Assembly (NCBI GenBank): GCA_017591395.1
Contig: WEDG01000883.1
Span: 1-64,000 of the forward strand
From: Schistocephalus solidus
Lineage: Eukaryota; Platyhelminthes; Cestoda; Diphyllobothriidea; Diphyllobothriidae
Direction: 5' to 3'
Length of the DNA stretch: 64,000 bases
Shown here: piece by piece, positions 60,340 to 64,000 of the stretch
Numbering within the stretch: position 1 is the stretch's first letter
How the letters are laid out: each line of letters begins with the position of its first letter
The notes under the pieces: generated by a model
What the model saw: the letters and a program-made list of their open reading frames with translations, nothing else
What the model was told of the DNA's origin: nothing
Databases searched by the model: none
Position numbers and translations under genes: made by a program

Positions 60340-60805
60340 GGCTATATGCGAGTAATTTAGCCCAAATGTGAAAAAACATCAAGGATCGCCTCAGCGCCTC
60401 TTAGATCAGGTAGTTGAAACGTTAGCTGTGTAGATGCCGCACACTCTGTTCTGCGGGACCGTTGAGTTTTTTACAGCGTCCGTTGAAGCAATAATAGGAA
60501 CCATTTACGCCTGCCATTCTACTAGGTATGCAGAAGTAGTCTAGATTACAGGACCACAAAAGCAGGAAGGAATGCCCATGCTTAAACTTCAGTCTGATTT
60601 CTTTAACCCACTCTCTGTTGAATGGTCGACGACGGCCTGAACACAGTGGTAGATGTGAATTCACAGACAATCATCGAGAAAGCCGACTGCACACCTTCTG
60701 AATCTATTGATTTTCCTAGTTATGATGACTGCTGTTGTCTAGTGAAAAAAGTATTGCACATACAAAACGTTTTCTATTATTTTACGGTTGCGAAAATGAC
60801 CATCA
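60340..60805 (+). repeat. Unnamed dispersed repeat R2, copy 2
   Basis: Partner of 51025-51490 in the same orientation, with the same block order. The copies are visibly diverged, with many point changes and short indels, so this is an old family. The frame at 60622-60840 is not conserved in the other copy. Confidence 0.65.
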
Positions 60806-60880
60806 AAGGATGTCGAAAACCAGCTGGTGAGCAAACGTGAGCTTTCGATAAATTATCATCGGGCCCGTACAGTGGGTTCT

Positions 60881-61070
60881 CTTTCGCATGAAATGTCGAC
60901 CGAAATTTTGAAATGTGCTGTACAGTACTGAATCAGGGTTGTCGCATGGATTATCCTGCAGCCCAATCCTAATATATATGTTTCAGTAGGATGCCGGCTT
61001 TTGAACGAGCTTCTTTCTGACTGCCTGCAAAAAGTATACTTCACAAAAAAATAGCTACTTAAGTAGGATG
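60881..61070 (+). repeat. Fold-back repeat, left arm
   Basis: Its reverse complement matches 61500-61683: GAAATTTTGAAATGT, AGGGTTGTCGCATGGATTAT, CTGCAG.C, AGTAGGATGCCGGCTTTT and AACGAGCTTCTTTCTGACTG have clear partners. The spacer is about 430 bp without a recognised gene. It resembles a non-autonomous fold-back or MITE pair, but target duplications were not found. Confidence 0.65.
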
Positions 61071-61499
61071 TAATTTTTCCATTGATTTTTGATGCTCTTG
61101 TTAATTCAAAAATATGTTCCAGAAAACACGCACAAACATAATATTTCTTGTACTCGTTTGATAGCAAATTAGGTCTTCCTCAATTTTTTTTTTGAAGAAA
61201 TGATATCCTTCCGTTTTAAAAAGTTTATAAATTGCTGAATAATTGTAATCCCTGTCGAACGTTACAATTGAATGTAGTTTCCAAACTACATGCTCTATGC
61301 ATTCTGTGTAAGGAAAAATCACAAATTTCTCTACGGTATGAAGAAAAAAAATCACAAAGTTCTCATAAAATGTTGCAATGGATTTGGATCAGGTAGGCCA
61401 AATTGTAGGATCATTGTAGGCTACATCAATACATTGACGGATAGTATGTATTATAAAGGAACATTTTAAGGTCTATGCAAGTCGCGAAAAAATGAATCG

Positions 61500-61683
61500 G
61501 AGAAATGCATACTATTTAAGTAATTATTTTACGGACTATACTTTTTACGGCGGTCAGAAAGAAGCTCGTTTAAAAGCCGGTATCCTACTGAAGCTGAAAT
61601 ATTTGGGATTAGACTGCAGGATAATCCATGCGACAACCCTGATTGAGTACTTTCAGAATTTCAGCGGACACTTCATGAGATAG
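61500..61683 (-). repeat. Fold-back repeat, right arm
   Basis: Inverted partner of 60881-61070. The frame at 61492-61683 across it is a product of the repeat and has no family resemblance. Confidence 0.65.
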
Positions 61684-61990
61684 GGAAACTACTGTAAAGC
61701 TAAAACATGCGATCAATAACGTTCGTAATGTCATGCAAGTGAGTTGTATGAAAAGGGATGGGGGTTTAGTTAGGCTGCAGTGATAGTTTGGCGTAGCCGT
61801 TCGAGGAGGGAGAGGTGACAAAGGGCGCGAAGGAGTGCATGTAGCTAAGCCGTCGTCGACCATGCTAAGCCCTGTAGGTGCAACTGGTTCTTTTGTGCAC
61901 AAAAGATCGGTTTCCTCAACCTGATGGAGGTCACTGTTGCTAGTAGACGCTGACTCAGTGACTTGCAGTAGTGTGGTGGGACCTTATACA
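61684..61990. other. Unassigned DNA
   Basis: Lies between the fold-back pair and the Penelope-like element. No recognised content. Confidence 0.35.
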
Positions 61991-62248
61991 TCACACGTAA
62001 GGCTTCGTTTGGTTCACAGGATGCCCCAAATCAACAATCTGTGCGAGTTTAGCGCTGCTTGTGTTCTTCACATCGCCTTTTCTCAGCCATACCGTGAGGT
62101 GTTCCCTTTTTATTTTGGACAGGCGCCGACTATAACGACCAATACAGCCCCCTCTACAGGAGCACGCAAATGAGTAGATGGTCATGGAGGTTGTCTGAGC
62201 TTGCAACCTATCCTTACCTTCTCCGTGTAAAACTGGGTTGGTTGACAA
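61991..62248 (-). pseudogene. GIY-YIG-like nuclease domain of the Penelope-like element
   Basis: 85 residues: GEGKDRLQAQ, then IYSFACSCRGGCIGRYSRRL, then KREHL and a late LAQIVDLGHPVNQ. Relative to family members with IY.F.CSC...YIGRT.R.L..R..EH, Tyr of YIG is Cys here and one catalytic-region Arg is displaced, while Arg (IGRYSRR) and Glu (REH) survive. It probably supplied target nicking. The assignment rests on the pattern and on its position behind a Penelope-like RT. Confidence 0.6.
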
Positions 62249-62296
62249 TAATATTTGAATTCTCGTCGCTGGGACGATTCGTGCGACGGTGCCTTC

Positions 62297-62722
62297 TCAG
62301 GAGTTCACTTGCCACACCCACTTCTGCGGTAAGTGTTGCGCGTTTTTTGGTCTTGCGACCGTATTTTTTGCAATAAATCTACCCCGATACCCGCTCTGGC
62401 GAAGAATGCTCTGGAAGTTTCGAGGCTCTACTTCGATACAGTCTGCCGAACAAATTTTTCTAGCCCTTTGCGCCAAACAACGGACAAGTTTGCATTTCTT
62501 TTGGATGGGTTTGAAACTGCCGAAGTTCGCATATGGCCCAGGCGAGGTTTTCTTTCGACAAACGCTCTTTCGGACACTACCGTCAGATCTTCGGCTAAAT
62601 AGAGCGTCTAAGAAGGGAAATAAACTTTCCGTTTCAATCGCCAATGGGAACTTGATGAATGGATGCGCTTGATTAACAGCATCTAAGAGTGCATATACAT
62701 TTGTTTTTGCTTTGGCAATCAC
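62297..62722 (-). pseudogene. Penelope-like RT thumb and linker
   Basis: 141 residues beginning MIAKAKTNVYALLDAVN directly after the YFDD box: HPFIKFPLAIETESLFPFLDALFSRR is the usual I.F..E.E....LPFLD block. SVCRKKTSPGPYANFGSF, LVRCLAQRARKICSADCIE and ILRQSGYRGRFIAKN follow. It ends before the GIY-YIG part, which is in a different frame downstream. Confidence 0.75.
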
Positions 62723-62824
62723 AAAGATGTCGTCAAAGTACCGACCGTAGTGTTTTAGTTTATTGATTAGATCGTTAAGCTGGGATTTCTCCAGCTTACC
62801 TATGACAATGTCGGCTAAGAGAGG

Positions 62825-63241
62825 TCAAAGGGGTGAGCCCATAACAACGCAATGTTTTTGTCTGTATAGTTCGTTTTCAAAAAGGAACTGTACGTTTAAT
62901 TTGCATCTGAGTAATATTTCCTTTAGAGCATTCGTTGGTATTCCTATTTCTTGATTATTTGCCAATAAGAATTTGCAGATGTAATTGACTGTCTCAGTGA
63001 CCAGCACCTTTGTAAACAGCGATGAGAGGTCTAAAGATAGCAACATCATGCCGTTTAAGTTTATGTATTTGACGTCGTCAATAAATTCGATCTTATCCCG
63101 ATAGCTAAGTGGCGCAAGCTGATGCTGTAAGGGCTTCAGTTTCTTGGACCAACAACTTCGCCATCGTATGATACGGTGAGTTCCGCCAGTCCGAAATCGG
63201 ACGAAATTACAGGCCCTCTCTGTGGATCTTCTGTAGGCCAT
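62825..63241 (-). pseudogene. Penelope-like RT, fingers and palm up to motif B
   Basis: 138 residues: LKPLQHQLAPLSYRDKIEFIDDV, GMMLLSLDLSSLFTKV (motif A Asp kept), ETVNYICKFLLANNQEIGIPTNALKEILLRC and FENELYRQKHCVVMGSPL (motif B, usually DG.AMGSPL, here HC.VMGSPL). The order and spacing are characteristic of Penelope-like and not LINE RTs. The GLPKIHK block expected just upstream is out of frame. Confidence 0.8.
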
Positions 63242-63557
63242 TCAATCGAAAGGGTGTGTGCCTAGTGGTCGGAGTCGTTCGAGATCACGGACGCTTATGA
63301 AACAGTTTATGTGGAGTCTTCTTAAGCAGTCGATCAGCTCTACATCTACGTCCTCCAAGTGGTCCTTTTCTTTGTCTAATTTTGAGAATTTTGACTAGTC
63401 TGACCAGATGAACTTCATCTTCGTTACGTTGTCTGATCTGTTCATTAGAACGACGCCTATACCTTTATTTGGTCTAGTTACCAATATAACTTTGTTCTCT
63501 CTAAGCTGTTTTAACTTCACAACATGCGCTTTTGTCAGCAACACTCGAAATGTTCGC

Positions 63558-64000
63558 TTCTTGTCCTCGACACTTGATTTAGCTTCTGGTAAATGGCAGG
63601 TGGAAGTGAGACCCGATGATAGAGAAAAGACGGCTTTTGCTGTCCCCTCAGTTCTCTGCGAATTTTAGACAATGCCTTTCGGGTTAGCAAATGCCCCTAG
63701 CACTTTTCAGCGGTTAATGAATCAGGTGCTTTCCCAGGTGATTCCAAACTCATGTCTTGTATACATGGACGATAGTATCGTCCTCGGTAAGTATTTTAAT
63801 AACCACCTTGAAAATCTTCGGTCTGTTTTCGATAGCCTCAGACAGGCTGGTTTCACTTTAAAACCAAGCAAATGTGTTTTTATTAAGCCACGTGTCAAAT
63901 TTCTAGGCCATGTTGTCACTGCCACTGGCAAAGAGACCAATGATGAGAAGGTAAGGCAAATTCGGGACTGGCCTACTTCCACAGATGTATCCGAAGTTCG
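63558..64000 (+). mobile_element. Ty3/gypsy-like LTR retrotransposon, RT fragment running off the window
   Basis: One frame reads STLDLASGKWQVEV (motif 3), KTAFAVPS, a TAG stop at 63666-63668, TMPFGLANAPSTFQRLMN, CLVYMDDSIV (catalytic YMDD at 63762-63773), HLENLRSVFDSLRQAGF, KPSKCVFIK and VKFLGHVVTATG. Gypsy elements usually have YLDD or YVDD here. Apart from the stop, about 145 codons are open, so this copy is much younger than its neighbours. RNase H and integrase would lie beyond 64000. The left edge abuts the Penelope-like element, so protease and the first RT motifs are missing. Confidence 0.88.

Larger units (their letters stand above)
61991..63557 (-). mobile_element. Penelope-like element (RT plus GIY-YIG-type domain), decayed
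   Basis: Right to left. An N-terminal VTRPNKGIGVVLMNRSD block (about 63440-63500), DLERLRPLGTHPFD (about 63260), the RT body 62825-63241 with LSLDLSSLFT (motif A), ELYRQKH.VVMGSPL (motif B), GRYFDDIFV (motif C, YFDD at 62729-62740), FLDALFSRR and YRKKTSPGPY-like blocks (62297-62722), and a C-terminal GIY-YIG-like domain (61991-62248). Penelope-like elements prime reverse transcription at telomeric or nicked DNA ends. Frame breaks at about 63390, 63245, 62825 and 62290 make this copy inactive. Confidence 0.85.

Noticed and set aside
63722..63982. 86-aa minus-strand frame opposite the gypsy RT
   Set aside because: It is the antisense shadow of a well-recognised RT frame on the plus strand.

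Overview
This is a eukaryotic, repeat-dominated window with no intact host gene that I can defend. Nearly every recognisable protein trace is a decayed retroelement: at least four copies of one LINE family whose C-terminus carries C2H2 zinc fingers, several CR1/jockey-like LINEs, a Penelope-like element with a GIY-YIG-type domain, and the start of a Ty3/gypsy pol. A LINE ending in tandem CPxC...H...H fingers, together with Penelope and gypsy elements and about 45 percent GC, suggests a flatworm. My best guess is a diphyllobothriidean tapeworm (Schistocephalus/Spirometra/Dibothriocephalus type). That assignment rests on recollection of family resemblance and was not tested by any search.

Layout. 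1-6243: a tandem array of 21 units of 303-307 bp, each containing a tRNA-like domain (A box, B box, T-run). It runs off the left edge. 6244-9467: mostly unassigned DNA with one clear C2H2 finger exon (7690-7776) and one doubtful degraded one. 9468-11990: 3' end of LINE-A copy 1, its 3' UTR and an associated approx. 360-430 bp tandem repeat. 12490-16060: a very decayed CR1-like LINE. 16060-20424: unassigned, with one repeat pair and a (CA)n tract. 20425-22773: LINE-A copy 2, abutted by a CR1-like LINE-B. 23589-28875 and 30707-35953: two near full-length copies of the same CR1-like LINE-E in opposite orientation, forming a 5.3-kb inverted repeat around a 1.8-kb spacer. 35978-45200: minus-strand CR1-like LINEs (G fragment, B', D). 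46170-50310: LINE-A copy 3 plus the associated repeat. 50310-53426: unassigned, with a perfect 47-bp duplication. 53427-60035: a zinc-finger-exon element, the LINE-A-associated repeat, and LINE-A copy 4 interrupted by a second zinc-finger-exon element. 60340-61683: dispersed and fold-back repeats. 61991-63557: Penelope-like element on the minus strand. 63558-64000: Ty3/gypsy RT on the plus strand, continuing past the window.

Three signals stand out. The first is the tRNA-like satellite, which has a Pol III promoter and terminator architecture and higher-order structure. The second is a set of three C2H2 exons that are all exactly 87 nt and share the same phase at both ends; two of them sit in related inserted elements. 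The third is the LINE-E inverted repeat, whose arms share an identical 1-nt defect. All boundaries below are by eye, typically good to 10-50 bp for repeats and exact for quoted motifs. No identity values were computed.
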